Assembly: GCA_963803125.1 (NCBI GenBank)
Contig: CAWDLR010000002.1
Location: 496,001-560,000 of the forward strand
Origin: G963675935 sp963803125
Lineage (GTDB): Bacteria; Planctomycetota; Planctomycetia; Pirellulales; Thermoguttaceae
Direction of reading: 5' to 3'
Length of the DNA stretch: 64,000 nucleotides
Made by a program: the position numbers and the translations under genes. Position 1 is the first letter of the stretch. The number at the start of each line of letters is the position of its first letter. Positions 12,948 through 22,105 of this stretch are shown piece by piece. The notes beneath the pieces were generated by a model. The model was given only the letters and a program-made list of their open reading frames with translations, was not told where the DNA came from and searched no databases.

Positions 12948-14244
12948 CGCGGTGGGAGCGGAGACCGCGAGCAAACGGCCGGGGACTGAAAGGCTGGTCG
13001 CCCCCGCAGGGAGCCACGATGCCGCAGCCGCCCGGCTGAAGCTCGAATCGGCCGAGCGACAGTTGCAATTGGCGGAAACCAGATTCAAGAGTGGCCAAAC
13101 GACCGTCTTGGAGGTGTTGAGGACAGGTCTCGCCCGCGATCTAGCGGAGGCCGAGTTGCACGGCAGTCTGCTCGAAGCCGCCAACGCAAGAGCCCAGTAC
13201 ACAAAGGGGATTTTCGATGTCCTGCAAGCGCAATACCGCCAAGGCATGGCGTCGGCGGAGGAGGTCACAAAAGCGAAACTCGATCGAGACCTCGCAGCAA
13301 TGGACGTAAGAGGCCTCGCTGGGATGGAGTCGATGAAGTTCATGCTCTCCTCCCAGGCACAATCCGAAGCGGGCAAGGCCGCCGCGAAGAAGGCCGCACC
13401 GAGGAAGCCTACTACGGAAGACAAACCGGAGCAACCGCGGAAATGGCAAGGGATCGTGCTGACCTACGAGGCCGAGCCCGGCTCGGCGCGACCTGGGGCA
13501 CGCAAACAGCAGTTGGCCGAATCGTTAAGAGCGTGGAGACAGGAATTGACCGACCTGATCCATGCAGTCGATCGCCGCGTCAACTCCGGCCCGCAGAAGG
13601 TCGCGCGTGTCAATGGGAATTTGTTTGCCAACGGGAGACTGGAAATCCAAGTTGCGCTCTTCAGCCGGGACGATGCCGCCCGGCAGCGGGTCGAGCGGTT
13701 GTTGCTCCGCCCCGGCAACCTCGAGTTCCGCATCCTGGCCAACCCTCGCGACAACACTATCGAGCGTGCGATGAAAGACCCGAAGAAGTCGGAGCTGTTC
13801 GATTCCACGGGAAAGCGTTTGGCCTGGTGGGCGCCTGTCAAGGCAGGCAACTCGCGGCAGTTCACCGGTAGCCGCATTGCCCGGCGAACCGTCGAAAAGG
13901 ACGAGGAAGAAATCACGCAAGTCCTCGTGTTGGACGATCCGTACAACATTGCCAACAAGCATCTCGCAGCGGCGAAGGCCGGCGTCGATTCATCGGGAGA
14001 CCCATGCGTGGAGTTCTCCATGAGACCCGACGGCGCGAAACGCCTCGCCAAGCTGGCCGGCAAGCACGATTTCCGGCTCGGCATCATCCTCGACGGCCAA
14101 TTGCAGTCGGCTCCGTCAATCCGCAGCGTGGTCTCCGACCACGGGCAGATCACCGGTGTCTTCACAAAGCAAGACGTCGCCGATCTGGCCGACATTCTCA
14201 ACGCCGGCCCGTTGCCGATGCGGCTGCGGCTGGCGAACCCGTGA
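12787..14244 (+). CDS. Kinase chimera part 2: RND porter remainder, coiled coil, SecD-type head domain
   Basis: This continues the protein that starts at 10071 after a one-base frame change. Reading this frame a little upstream gives SGVLDRYDMYPMVEITADPA, the expected porter sequence after the break. Homology to RND efflux porters runs to about residue 60. A charged helical region with likely coiled coil covers about 75-190. The C-terminal region (about 230-485) ends with ITGVFTKQDVADLADILN and AGPLPMRLRL, which strongly resembles the periplasmic P1 head of SecD. I see no RND membrane bundle in this part. The ORF start at 12787 is not a real start. Overall function is unknown. An envelope-sensing kinase is only a guess. 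Confidence 0.8.
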   Translation: MYPMVEITADPAAGVSIAEARDVCREALIEAREALHLPQSYRIAWLDMPRPGDDAVGAETASKRPGTERLVAPAGSHDAAAARLKLESAERQLQLAETRFKSGQTTVLEVLRTGLARDLAEAELHGSLLEAANARAQYTKGIFDVLQAQYRQGMASAEEVTKAKLDRDLAAMDVRGLAGMESMKFMLSSQAQSEAGKAAAKKAAPRKPTTEDKPEQPRKWQGIVLTYEAEPGSARPGARKQQLAESLRAWRQELTDLIHAVDRRVNSGPQKVARVNGNLFANGRLEIQVALFSRDDAARQRVERLLLRPGNLEFRILANPRDNTIERAMKDPKKSELFDSTGKRLAWWAPVKAGNSRQFTGSRIARRTVEKDEEEITQVLVLDDPYNIANKHLAAAKAGVDSSGDPCVEFSMRPDGAKRLAKLAGKHDFRLGIILDGQLQSAPSIRSVVSDHGQITGVFTKQDVADLADILNAGPLPMRLRLANP

Positions 14245-14245
14245 C

Positions 14246-14464
14246 GGATGAAGGATGAGGGATGAAGGATGAGGGATGAGGGATGAAGGATGAGGGATGA
14301 GGGATGAATCCCATTTGCCCTCTTGTCCCCTGTCCCTCATCTCTTATCTTGGCCCCCCATCCCTCATCTCTCATCTCTTATCCCTCATCTCTTATCCTTG
14401 CCCCCCATCCTTCATCTCTCATCTCTCATCTCTCATCCCTTATCCTTCCCCCCATCCTTCAACC
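14246..14464. repeat. Heptamer array GGATGAR with inverted arm
   Basis: The left arm (14246-14309) is tandem GGATGAG/GGATGAA. The right arm (14333-14464) is tandem TCATCTC/TTATCCC-type heptamers, roughly its reverse complement. It fills most of the 331-bp gap between the kinase chimera and hisA. The remaining 110 bases before hisA hold nothing I recognise. Confidence 0.9.
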
Positions 14465-14575
14465 TCGCCTTGCAAGGCCTCGGCTCCTTCCGCCACCGCT
14501 TGCACGACCGCAGCATGTGTGTCATATTTCATGTTTTGCCGTTTTGCCCGGCGAACGGGCAGGAGCAGCAGTCGC

Positions 14576-15295
14576 GTGGAGATATGGCCGGCGATCGACC
14601 TGCGGGGGGGTAAGTGCGTACGCCTTCGACAGGGCGATTATCGCCAGGAGACGGTGTTCGGCGACGATCCGGCCGCCACGGCCCGCCACTGGGTCGATCT
14701 GGGGGCGAAATGCCTGCATCTGGTCGATCTCGACGGGGCGCGGGAAGGGCGACCGGCGAATCTGCCGAGCGTCCGCGCGATCGTCGCGGCGGTTCCTGTC
14801 CCCTGCGAACTTGGCGGCGGCATACGCAGCGAGGAGTCGGTCCGCGACCTGCTCGAACTGGGCCTCGCCCGGCTGGTGATCGGCACGTTGGCCCTGCGCG
14901 AGCCGGATTGGTTTCGCCGCATGTGCCGGGAGTTTCCCGGCCGGCTGGTTTTGGGGATCGACGCCCGCGGCGGACGGGTCGCCAGCGATGGCTGGCAATC
15001 GACCAGCGACGTAGCGGCGACGGAATTGGCCGGGCGGTTTGCCGGCGAGCCGCTGGCGGCAATTATTTATACGGATATCGCCCGTGACGGGATGATGGCG
15101 GGGCCGAACGTGGCGGAAATGGCCGCGATGCGGGCCGCCGTCGAATGGCCGGTGGTGGCCTCCGGCGGCGTGACGACCCTTAGCGACGTTGCCCGGCTGG
15201 CCGCCGTGCCGATGGCCGGCTGCATCATCGGCCGGGCTTTGTACGAAGGGACATTAACCCTGCCCGAGGCGCTCGCCGCCGCGGGCACAGTGTAG
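14576..15295 (+). CDS. hisA: HisA, ProFAR isomerase of histidine biosynthesis
   Basis: A (beta-alpha)8 barrel of 239 residues that isomerises ProFAR to PRFAR, the fourth step of histidine synthesis. It starts VEIWPAIDLRGGKCVRLRQG, with the catalytic Asp in the AIDLR element. The second catalytic Asp lies in YTDIARDGMM, and the phosphate-binding loops GGGIRSEESV and ASGGVTTL are present. The frame is open upstream to 14297 through the repeat array. GTG 14576 is chosen because homology begins there and an AGGAG lies ten bases upstream. No other his gene is adjacent, so the pathway is dispersed in this genome. Intact. Confidence 0.93.
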   Translation: MEIWPAIDLRGGKCVRLRQGDYRQETVFGDDPAATARHWVDLGAKCLHLVDLDGAREGRPANLPSVRAIVAAVPVPCELGGGIRSEESVRDLLELGLARLVIGTLALREPDWFRRMCREFPGRLVLGIDARGGRVASDGWQSTSDVAATELAGRFAGEPLAAIIYTDIARDGMMAGPNVAEMAAMRAAVEWPVVASGGVTTLSDVARLAAVPMAGCIIGRALYEGTLTLPEALAAAGTV

Positions 15296-15317
15296 GATAG
15301 ACAACATCACGACCCTC

Positions 15318-15462
15318 GTTCCCACGCGGAGCGTGGGAACCAGAACATATAACGACCCTCGTTCCCATGCTCCGCGTGGGAACGCCCGGCTCGCGGCGCT
15401 GGCGCCGCTCCATCGGACGCGGAGCGTCGCCGGCAATGGGTTCCCACGCAGAGCGTGGGAAC
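15318..15462. repeat. Three GTTCCCACGC-type palindromes upstream of the EF-G paralogue
   Basis: Copies at 15318-15340, 15361-15383 and 15440-15462 share stems of GTTCCCACGC/GCGTGGGAAC around a three-base loop. Two are followed by CAGAAC. They fill the 226-bp gap between hisA and the EF-G-like gene. An imperfect relative is near 1368. Confidence 0.8.
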
Positions 15463-15521
15463 CAGAACGGGGGCCAGACCGCGAGCCGGACGCCGAACAC
15501 ATTTCCCCAAGGACACTTCTC

Positions 15522-17621
15522 ATGCCCAAGTACTCCGTCGATCAAATTCGCAACGTCGTATTCTGCGGACACGGCTCGGCCGGCAAGACCACGCTGGTCG
15601 ACAAGATCCTCACCACCACCGCCGCGGTCAGCCGCAACGCCAGCGTCGATGACGGCACGAGCATCTGCGACTTCGACGAGGAGGAGAAGCAGCACAAATA
15701 CACGATCGAGGCGACGGTGGTGCAGTGCGACCACGGCGGCAAGCACTTCTCGATGATCGACACGCCGGGCTACCCCGATTTCATCGGCCAGGCGATCGGG
15801 GCGATGCGCGGGGTCGATACCGCGGCGATCGTGATCAACGCCCAGTCGGGCATCGAAGTCAACACCCGCCGCGTCTTCGCCGAAGCCAAGAAAGCCGGCC
15901 TGGGGCGGATGATCGTCATCAACCGCATGGACGCCGACAACATCGACTTTCCCACCCTGGTCGAGAACATCCAGGAGCTTTTCGGCAAGAGCTGCGTGCT
16001 GTTGAATGTGCCGCTGGGACATGGGGCCGACTTCCGCGGCGTGGCCAACACGCTCAAGCCGCCCGCCGACGCCGCCGGCGCCCTGATCGATCCCAACGAG
16101 ATCGGCGAGTCGCTGCTGGAGACGATCATCGAGGTCGACGAGGCGGTGATGGAGCGGTATTTCGAGGGCACGCCGCCGACGGATGAAGAGATTTCGCGGC
16201 TGATCGTTCGCGCCGTGGCCCAGGGCTCGCTGGTGCCGATGGTCTGCGTTTCAAGCAAAACGGGCGCGGGGCTGGCGGAGTTGATCGAGGCTTTGGGGCT
16301 TTGCGCTCTGCCGCCGGACGCCCTGCCGCGAACGGGCAAGAACGCCGCCGGCGAAGAGGTCGAGATCAAGGCCGATCCGGCCGGCCCGCTGGTCGCCCAG
16401 GTCTTCAAGACCCGCATCGACCCCTTCGTGCAGAAACTCAGTTTCATCCGCGTTTTTTCGGGCACGCTGAAGAAAGACGCCAGCGTGCCGGTGGTCGGCG
16501 TGCGGAAGCCGGTGAAACTCAGCACGCTTTTCAGCGTTCAGGCGGACGAGACCACGGCGATCGACGAAATCGCTCCCGGCGGGATCGCGGCGGTGGCGAA
16601 GATCGAGGATCTGCACACCGGCTCGTCGCTGGGCGAGCTCACGCTGCCGCCGATCCCCTTCCCCACGCCAATGGTCGGACTGGCGGCCAGTCCGAAGAGC
16701 CGCGGCGACGAAGGCAAGCTCTCCGGCGCGTTGCAGAAGCTCTGCGAGGAGGACTCGACCTTCCGCCGCGATCTCGACGCGCAAACCAAGGAGATGGTCA
16801 TCACCGGCATGAGCGAATTGCACCTGCAAATCCTCCGCGAGCGGCTCAAACGCCGCGACAAGGTGGAGATCGAGACCCGCGAGCCGAAGATCCCCTACCG
16901 CGAGACGATCATGGCCAACGCCGAGGGGATGTATCGCCACAAGAAGCAGACCGGCGGCCGCGGCCAGTTCGGCGAGGTCCACATCCGCATGTTCCCCATG
17001 CCGAAGGGGGTCAACGTCGAGGAATGGGCCACCAAAGCCCGCTTCCCGTCGATGAAAGAAACCCACTACGACGAGGAGAACAACTTCCTCTGGATCGATT
17101 CCGTCGTCGGCGGCACGATCCCCAGCAACTTCCTGCCGGCGGTGGAGAAGGGCTTCCGCGACCGGCTCGAGCGCGGCGTGATCGCCGGCTACAAGGTGCA
17201 GAACGTCTGCGTCGAGGTCCACTTCGGCAAGCACCATCCGGTCGATAGCTCGGAGCAGGCGTTCAAGACCGCCGGCTCGATGGTCTTCCGCAACGTCTTC
17301 CAGCAGGCGAAGCCGTCGTTGTTGGAGCCGATCGTGCGGATCGAGGTGACGGTCCCGACGGCAAACGTCGGCGACATCAACAGCGACATGTCGGGCCGCC
17401 GCGGGCGCGTCTTGAGCATGGACTCCGCCGGCGGCGATCTGCAAACGGTGATCGCCGAAGTCCCCCTGGCCGAGGTGACCACCTACGCCCGCAGCCTATC
17501 GAGCATCACCGGCGGCCGCGGCAGTTATACGATGGAGCTAAGCCACTACGACATCGTGCCGGGCAACGTAGTGCAGGAGATCGTGGCGAAGGCGCACATG
17601 AAGGAAGAGGAAGAGGAGTAG
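15522..17621 (+). CDS. EF-G-like translational GTPase (paralogue)
   Basis: A 699-residue protein with the domain order of elongation factor G: G domain with GHGSAGKTTL (16-25), DTPGYPDF (80-87) and NRMD (134-137), then domain II, III (MVITGMSELHLQILRERL), IV and V. In canonical EF-G the third motif is DTPGH, with His needed for GTP hydrolysis. Here Tyr84 replaces it, as in the EF-G2-type paralogues known from mycobacteria and other bacteria. The RGITI switch is also changed. It is therefore probably not the main translocase. AAGGA eight bases upstream supports ATG 15522. The acidic tail KEEEEE is unusual. It stands alone, without ribosomal genes nearby. Confidence 0.88.
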   Translation: MPKYSVDQIRNVVFCGHGSAGKTTLVDKILTTTAAVSRNASVDDGTSICDFDEEEKQHKYTIEATVVQCDHGGKHFSMIDTPGYPDFIGQAIGAMRGVDTAAIVINAQSGIEVNTRRVFAEAKKAGLGRMIVINRMDADNIDFPTLVENIQELFGKSCVLLNVPLGHGADFRGVANTLKPPADAAGALIDPNEIGESLLETIIEVDEAVMERYFEGTPPTDEEISRLIVRAVAQGSLVPMVCVSSKTGAGLAELIEALGLCALPPDALPRTGKNAAGEEVEIKADPAGPLVAQVFKTRIDPFVQKLSFIRVFSGTLKKDASVPVVGVRKPVKLSTLFSVQADETTAIDEIAPGGIAAVAKIEDLHTGSSLGELTLPPIPFPTPMVGLAASPKSRGDEGKLSGALQKLCEEDSTFRRDLDAQTKEMVITGMSELHLQILRERLKRRDKVEIETREPKIPYRETIMANAEGMYRHKKQTGGRGQFGEVHIRMFPMPKGVNVEEWATKARFPSMKETHYDEENNFLWIDSVVGGTIPSNFLPAVEKGFRDRLERGVIAGYKVQNVCVEVHFGKHHPVDSSEQAFKTAGSMVFRNVFQQAKPSLLEPIVRIEVTVPTANVGDINSDMSGRRGRVLSMDSAGGDLQTVIAEVPLAEVTTYARSLSSITGGRGSYTMELSHYDIVPGNVVQEIVAKAHMKEEEEE

Positions 17622-17657
17622 GAGGCGGGGCATTTCTCGATCGGAGGGCAACCGTTC

Positions 17658-18818
17658 ATGCTGCTTCGCAAAATCCAGATTAAGAACCTGTTGTCGTTCG
17701 GTCCGAACGGTTTGATCCTGCCCCTGCGTCCGCTCAACGTCCTCATCGGTCCGAACGGGTCAGGCAAATCGAACTTCATCGAGGCTATCGGCCTGTTACA
17801 GTCGGCGCCACAGGTACTGGCTTCACCGGTCCGTGACGGCGGCGGGATAGGCGATTGGCTCTGGAAGGGCGATCGGAACCCCACAGCTCATTTGGAAGTT
17901 GTAGTTGACAATCCCGCGGGGACTATGCCGTTGCGGCACATTCTTGATTTTACTCAGACCAACCAACGTTTCGAGTTGGTCGATGAGCAAATTGAGAATG
18001 AGTCATCGTACGCGGGCGACGATGCGCCGCGTTTTTATTATTGGTTTCAAGGCGGGCACCCTATACTGATGGTAAGTGGTGAGGAACGCAGGGTTTCTGG
18101 GGAAAGAGTGGCCCCCGAAAAATCCATCCTCTCGCTGCGGAAAGACCCGGATCAGTACCCCGAAATCACTTATCTCGGCGAACAATACGACCGCATTCGC
18201 ATCTATCGCGAATGGTCGTTTGGCCGCTACACACCTCCACGACAACCGCAAAAGGCTGACCAACGCAATGATTTCCTTGAAGAGGACTGTTCGAACCTCG
18301 GGCTCATGCTGAACCGGCTTCGGCGCGACATCTCGGCAAAGTCCAAACTGCTGGAGATGCTGGCGAAGCTCTATCCGGAGGTCCAGGACTTCGATGTGAG
18401 CATCGAAGGCGGAACCGTTCAGGTCTTTCTCCACGAGGGCCGTTTCAGCATCCCTGCCACCCGGCTCTCGGATGGAACGCTGCGTTACCTGTGCCTCTTG
18501 GTTTTGCTGTGTCATCCATCGCCGCCGCCGTTGATGTGCATCGAGGAACCGGAGTTGGGGTTACATCCCGACGCGCTGGTAGGCATCGGCGAACTATTGA
18601 AAGAGGCTTCGACGCGGACGCAGCTTATCGTAACGACCCATTCGGAGGTGCTGGTCGATAGTCTTTCGGCGTCGCCGGAAGACGTGATCGTCTGCGAAAA
18701 ACAGGACGGGGAAACGACCATGCGGCGGTTGGAACAACCGGCTCTGGCCGAATGGCTCAAGAAGTACTCCCTCGGCCAACTGTGGCGGCGCGGCGAAATC
18801 GGGGGAAACCGCTGGTGA
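17658..18818 (+). CDS. AAA_21/RecF-like ATPase, first gene of a two-gene module
   Basis: A 386-residue ABC/SMC-class ATPase without a long coiled coil. Walker A GPNGSGKSN is at 31-39. The signature-like LSDGTLRYLCLL lies about residue 270, Walker B LMCIEEPELGLHP about 291-303 and the switch histidine in VTTHSEVLVDSL. This is the architecture of ATPase partners of OLD/TOPRIM nucleases. Its stop overlaps the next gene's GTG start in a GTGA arrangement, so the two are coupled. Such ATPase plus DUF4276 pairs occur in defence or toxin-like contexts. That role here is inferred, not shown. The frame is intact. Confidence 0.85.
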   Translation: MLLRKIQIKNLLSFGPNGLILPLRPLNVLIGPNGSGKSNFIEAIGLLQSAPQVLASPVRDGGGIGDWLWKGDRNPTAHLEVVVDNPAGTMPLRHILDFTQTNQRFELVDEQIENESSYAGDDAPRFYYWFQGGHPILMVSGEERRVSGERVAPEKSILSLRKDPDQYPEITYLGEQYDRIRIYREWSFGRYTPPRQPQKADQRNDFLEEDCSNLGLMLNRLRRDISAKSKLLEMLAKLYPEVQDFDVSIEGGTVQVFLHEGRFSIPATRLSDGTLRYLCLLVLLCHPSPPPLMCIEEPELGLHPDALVGIGELLKEASTRTQLIVTTHSEVLVDSLSASPEDVIVCEKQDGETTMRRLEQPALAEWLKKYSLGQLWRRGEIGGNRW

Positions 18819-19419
18819 AAGTCAAAATCTACGTCGAAGGCGGCGGAGACGGGCAAGCGTTGCGGACGCGCTGCCGTCACGGCTTTTCGCAATTTTTCGA
18901 GCGCACGGGCTTTCCGGCCGAATGCCCGCCGTTGTGGCATGTGGCAGCCGAAATGACGCATTCGAGAGTTATTGCACGGCTCTTGCCAGCGCCGGCCATG
19001 ATGACTTTCCGATGCTCCTTGTTGACAGCGAAGGTGTCGTGTCCCAAGAACCATGGGACCATGTGACAACCCGCGACCACTGGCGACCCCCGGCCAATTC
19101 TCGCGACGAACACTGCCACTTGATGGTACAGTGTATGGAGGCATGGTTCATTGCGGATCGAGATCTGCTTGCCCGGTTCTTTGGGCAAGGTTTTGCGTCG
19201 AATCCACTGCCGGCGAATCAAGATATTGAGGCGATACCGAAAGAAAGCGTTTTCCAATCGCTTCGGATGGCAACGCGAAACAGCAGAACCAAGGGAGAGT
19301 ACGACAAATCGGGGCACTCGTTCGAGATCTTGGGGCAATTGGATCCCATGAAGGTCCGACGCGCATCGCGCTACGCCGCCAAGTTACTGGATACCCTCAT
19401 ACAACGATGCGGTCTTTGA
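18815..19419 (+). CDS. DUF4276, TOPRIM-like partner protein (frame break near 18915)
   Basis: Starts at GTG 18815, coupled to the ATPase gene. The N-terminus VKVKIYVEGGGDGQALR has the glutamate-containing strand-loop of TOPRIM nucleases (E8, D12), and PMLLVDSEG carries the acidic second motif. Later blocks (CHLMVQCMEAWFIADRD, IEAIPKESV, GEYDKSGHSFEILG) match the DUF4276 family. The N-terminal 33 or so residues are in one frame and the rest (from about 18922) in another. A single missing base near GCCGAATGCCC would join them. The combined product would be about 200 residues. It may be active if the break is a sequence error. Confidence 0.75.
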
Positions 19420-19477
19420 TCGCACGCCAATCCGCACTTTTTCTTCCTCCGGCGCGATTGGCGCACGCCTACGGCCG

Positions 19478-19723
19478 TTAGACCGACATCGCAGCCCTCA
19501 AGCGGCGGTGGATTGCGTCGGGCGCCAAGTTGGCGCCACAGGGCCATGCAATCGCGCCAAACTCATCGACGAACACTTTGGCGAACTCGTTCGGATCGTG
19601 CAACGGCTCGAAGACGGGGCCGAAGAGCCGGTCGGCCATTTCAATCTCGCCTGCCGTCCCGTCGTCGAATTCCACATGAAGCCGATGGCCGCTCAAGGCG
19701 GCGACGCGGATTACCTTCGGCAC
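19478..19723 (-). CDS. DUF2442 domain protein
   Basis: A complete small protein of 81 residues: IRVAALSGHRLHVEFDDGTA, then EIEMADRLFGPVFEPLHDP and the AIAWPCGANLAPDAI element typical of DUF2442. Such proteins often accompany DUF4160 proteins in toxin-antitoxin-like pairs, but no DUF4160 gene is seen here. It is convergent with the DUF4276 gene. The 190 bases upstream, toward the TMTC-like gene, hold nothing I recognise. Confidence 0.75.
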   Translation of the reverse strand: MPKVIRVAALSGHRLHVEFDDGTAGEIEMADRLFGPVFEPLHDPNEFAKVFVDEFGAIAWPCGANLAPDAIHRRLRAAMSV

Positions 19724-19911
19724 GTTTCACCTCTTCACTCGGAGTTTTCCGGCCCTCGTTCTCTTCCTCTTCTCATTCTCACATTCTGGCACGAACCGCA
19801 CCGCTCGCCAATCCGGTGATGGCCACTGTCTTGCTACTTGCGGGATCTCTCCACCAGTTTCAGCGATACTACTCCTAGACCGTGGCCGACCGGCCGCCAT
19901 TCAGCGTCATT

Positions 19912-21841
19912 CTATCGGGCGTCGGGTCGCCTCGCGCTTGGCAGCGGCCGGCGATATGGCTTTCCGGCTATGTAGAGGCGCAGTTGGGCCTCTGCATCTT
20001 TCACGAGCGCGCGGTTGTTCTGCTGTTTCGCCTGGGCGATGGCTTGGCGGGCGGCGCGGATGGCGTCGGGGAAACGGCCGGCTTCCGCGTAGGCCGCGGC
20101 AAGCGTGGCGGTGATGCCCGGTTCGCGGCCGTTGGACAGGCGAAAGGCTCGCTGGGCGAGTTCCACCGCTTCGACGCCGTTGCGAATCGCGGCTTGCGGC
20201 GAGGTCGCTCGCAGTGAGGCCAAATTGCCGAGTGCGTAGCGATCCCCCGGATCGTATTTGATGGCCTGGTAATAATGGGCAATCGCCTCCTGCGTTTGTC
20301 CTTGGCGGTTTAGCGCGAAGGCGAGATTGCACTGGGCGTGGGGATAGGCGGGACGGATTCGCACGGTCTCCAGATAGTGTTCGATCGCGTCACTGTAACG
20401 TTGTTGCTTCATCAACTCGGCGGCGAGATTGAAATGGGCGACGTCGTTGTCGGTAGTGCAGCGGACCGCGCGAGTCCAGAGGGTTTCGCTGTCTCGCCAG
20501 AACGAGGTCTGCCGCCACGCACATGCCATCAGCCCCGCCAGCACCAATCCTGATACGATGCCCCACGTCCAAGGACGATAGCTTGGCAATTTCCCAGCGG
20601 AGAGAAACTCCCGGTCTGCGGCGGCTGCGCTCCAAGCCAGAGCGATGGCCAAGCCGATCTGCGGCAAGTAACCGTAACGATCGGCCATCACTTGCAGGCC
20701 GACCTGCACCAGGCCGATGACCGGCACGAGCATCCCCAAGAACCAGAACCAGCCGACGAACAGATACGGATTCGGCCGCCGCCGGATGATGACCGCCGCG
20801 GAAATCGCGGTCAACAGCAGCAGCGCGGCGGCGGCTTCCCCGATCGGCAGACGGGCGGCGGGATGCGGATAGAACGCGGCCAGATTCGTCGGCCAGAAGA
20901 ACTGGCCCAGATATGTTGCGTACGAGACCACCGCGGCCGCGAAACGCGACGGCAGCGAGAGCTCGTCGAGCGTTACCACCGCGTGCTGCTGAGCTCAGCA
21001 TCGTGACAAGGCACGAAGCCGCCGCCAGCAACAGCAGCGGGACCTTCTCGACAATCGGACGCCGCGAAACCGCAAGCGGTTTGTCGGCATTACCGCCTCG
21101 CAGGCGTCCCAGCGGCCAATAGTCCAACAGCAGGAGCACGAACGGCATCGTCACCAGCATCGGCTTTGACATTAGACCGAGCGCGAACAGCACGATCACC
21201 AGGCAATATCGCGGCAGCGAGAAGGGGCGGCGGACGTAAGCGAGATAGGCCCAGAGGGTGAGCATGAAGAAGAGCCCGCTGAGAACGTCTTTTCGCTCGG
21301 CGATCCAGGCGACCGACTCCACCCGCAACGGATGAACGGCGAATACCGCCGCCACCAGCGCGCTGGGCCACAAATCGCGCGTCATCCGCCAGAGGACCAA
21401 GAAGAGCACGACGGCGGAGAGCGCGTGCAGCGCGACGTTGCTCAAGTGATGGCCGCCGGCGTCCGATCCGTAGAGTTCGCAATCGACCATGTGGGAAAGC
21501 CAGGTCAACGGGTGCCAGTTCGAGGCGTGGCAGCTCGTAAAGGCCCAGGCCACGCCATCGGCCGTCAGCCCATTCTGCACGTGCCGGTTCTCATAAACGT
21601 ATTGGTCGTCGTCGTAATTGACGAAGCCGAAATTGGCGGTCTGGGCAAAGACGACCGCGACCGCCAGCACGAGAAACGCGCAGACGGCCGCCGCGGCGTA
21701 AGGTTCGCGGGCAGGCCGCGCAATGGCCACAACGCCGGAACCCGCCACGGCATCCACCGGAAGGTGCGACCGAGCGGCCCTGTTCCCCGGCCGTCGATTG
21801 CGGTCCTCCGGCAAGCTGCCTCTCTTCCGATTGCGGCTCAT
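19912..21841 (-). CDS. TMTC-like membrane glycosyltransferase with TPR repeats (frame break near 20993)
   Basis: The N-terminal half has at least six membrane segments and the loop sequence FGFVNYDDDQYVYEN, then AVFAVHPLRVESVAWIAERK, which mark the bacterial relatives of eukaryotic TMTC O-mannosyltransferases. The C-terminal half has four or five TPR units (for example AHFNLAAELMKQQRYSDAIE) and a final helical tail. Reading from 21841 the frame holds to about 20995, then continues in the ORF ending at 19912. Removing one A from CTGAGCTCAGC gives MLAQQHAVVTLDELSL, as expected in homologues. The acceptor protein is unknown. Divergent from the DsbD-type gene, with a 264-bp shared upstream region in which I see no clear promoter. 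Confidence 0.8.
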
Positions 21842-22105
21842 GCGGGCGTGATCTCAACCAGGCGTTCGGCAAATCGGGCAGTTGGCGGCAACCGTCGCAT
21901 CGCGGAAATTCTATCACAGAGCGGTCTGACAGCCAACCCAACGCGGGGAAGAGTCACCGCCCCCGGCGGTTGTTGCCGCTGGCCGGATCGAGTAAAATTC
22001 GTCTGTGGTCGCCCGAAGAGGGCACAGTGGTCGCCGCGCCATGCTCGAGCGAGCAAGCGTCGGCGGACGCCGCAAGATCCGCATCGTCCCAGGATTCTCA
22101 CGTTT

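Noticed and set aside
14246..14464. Arrays such as this look at first like CRISPR repeats
   Set aside because: The units are 7 bp and contiguous with no spacers, and no cas gene is in the window.
21332..22105. Extension of the DsbD frame upstream to 21332
   Set aside because: A signal peptide begins at ATG 22106, and the upstream part is antisense to the TMTC-like gene.
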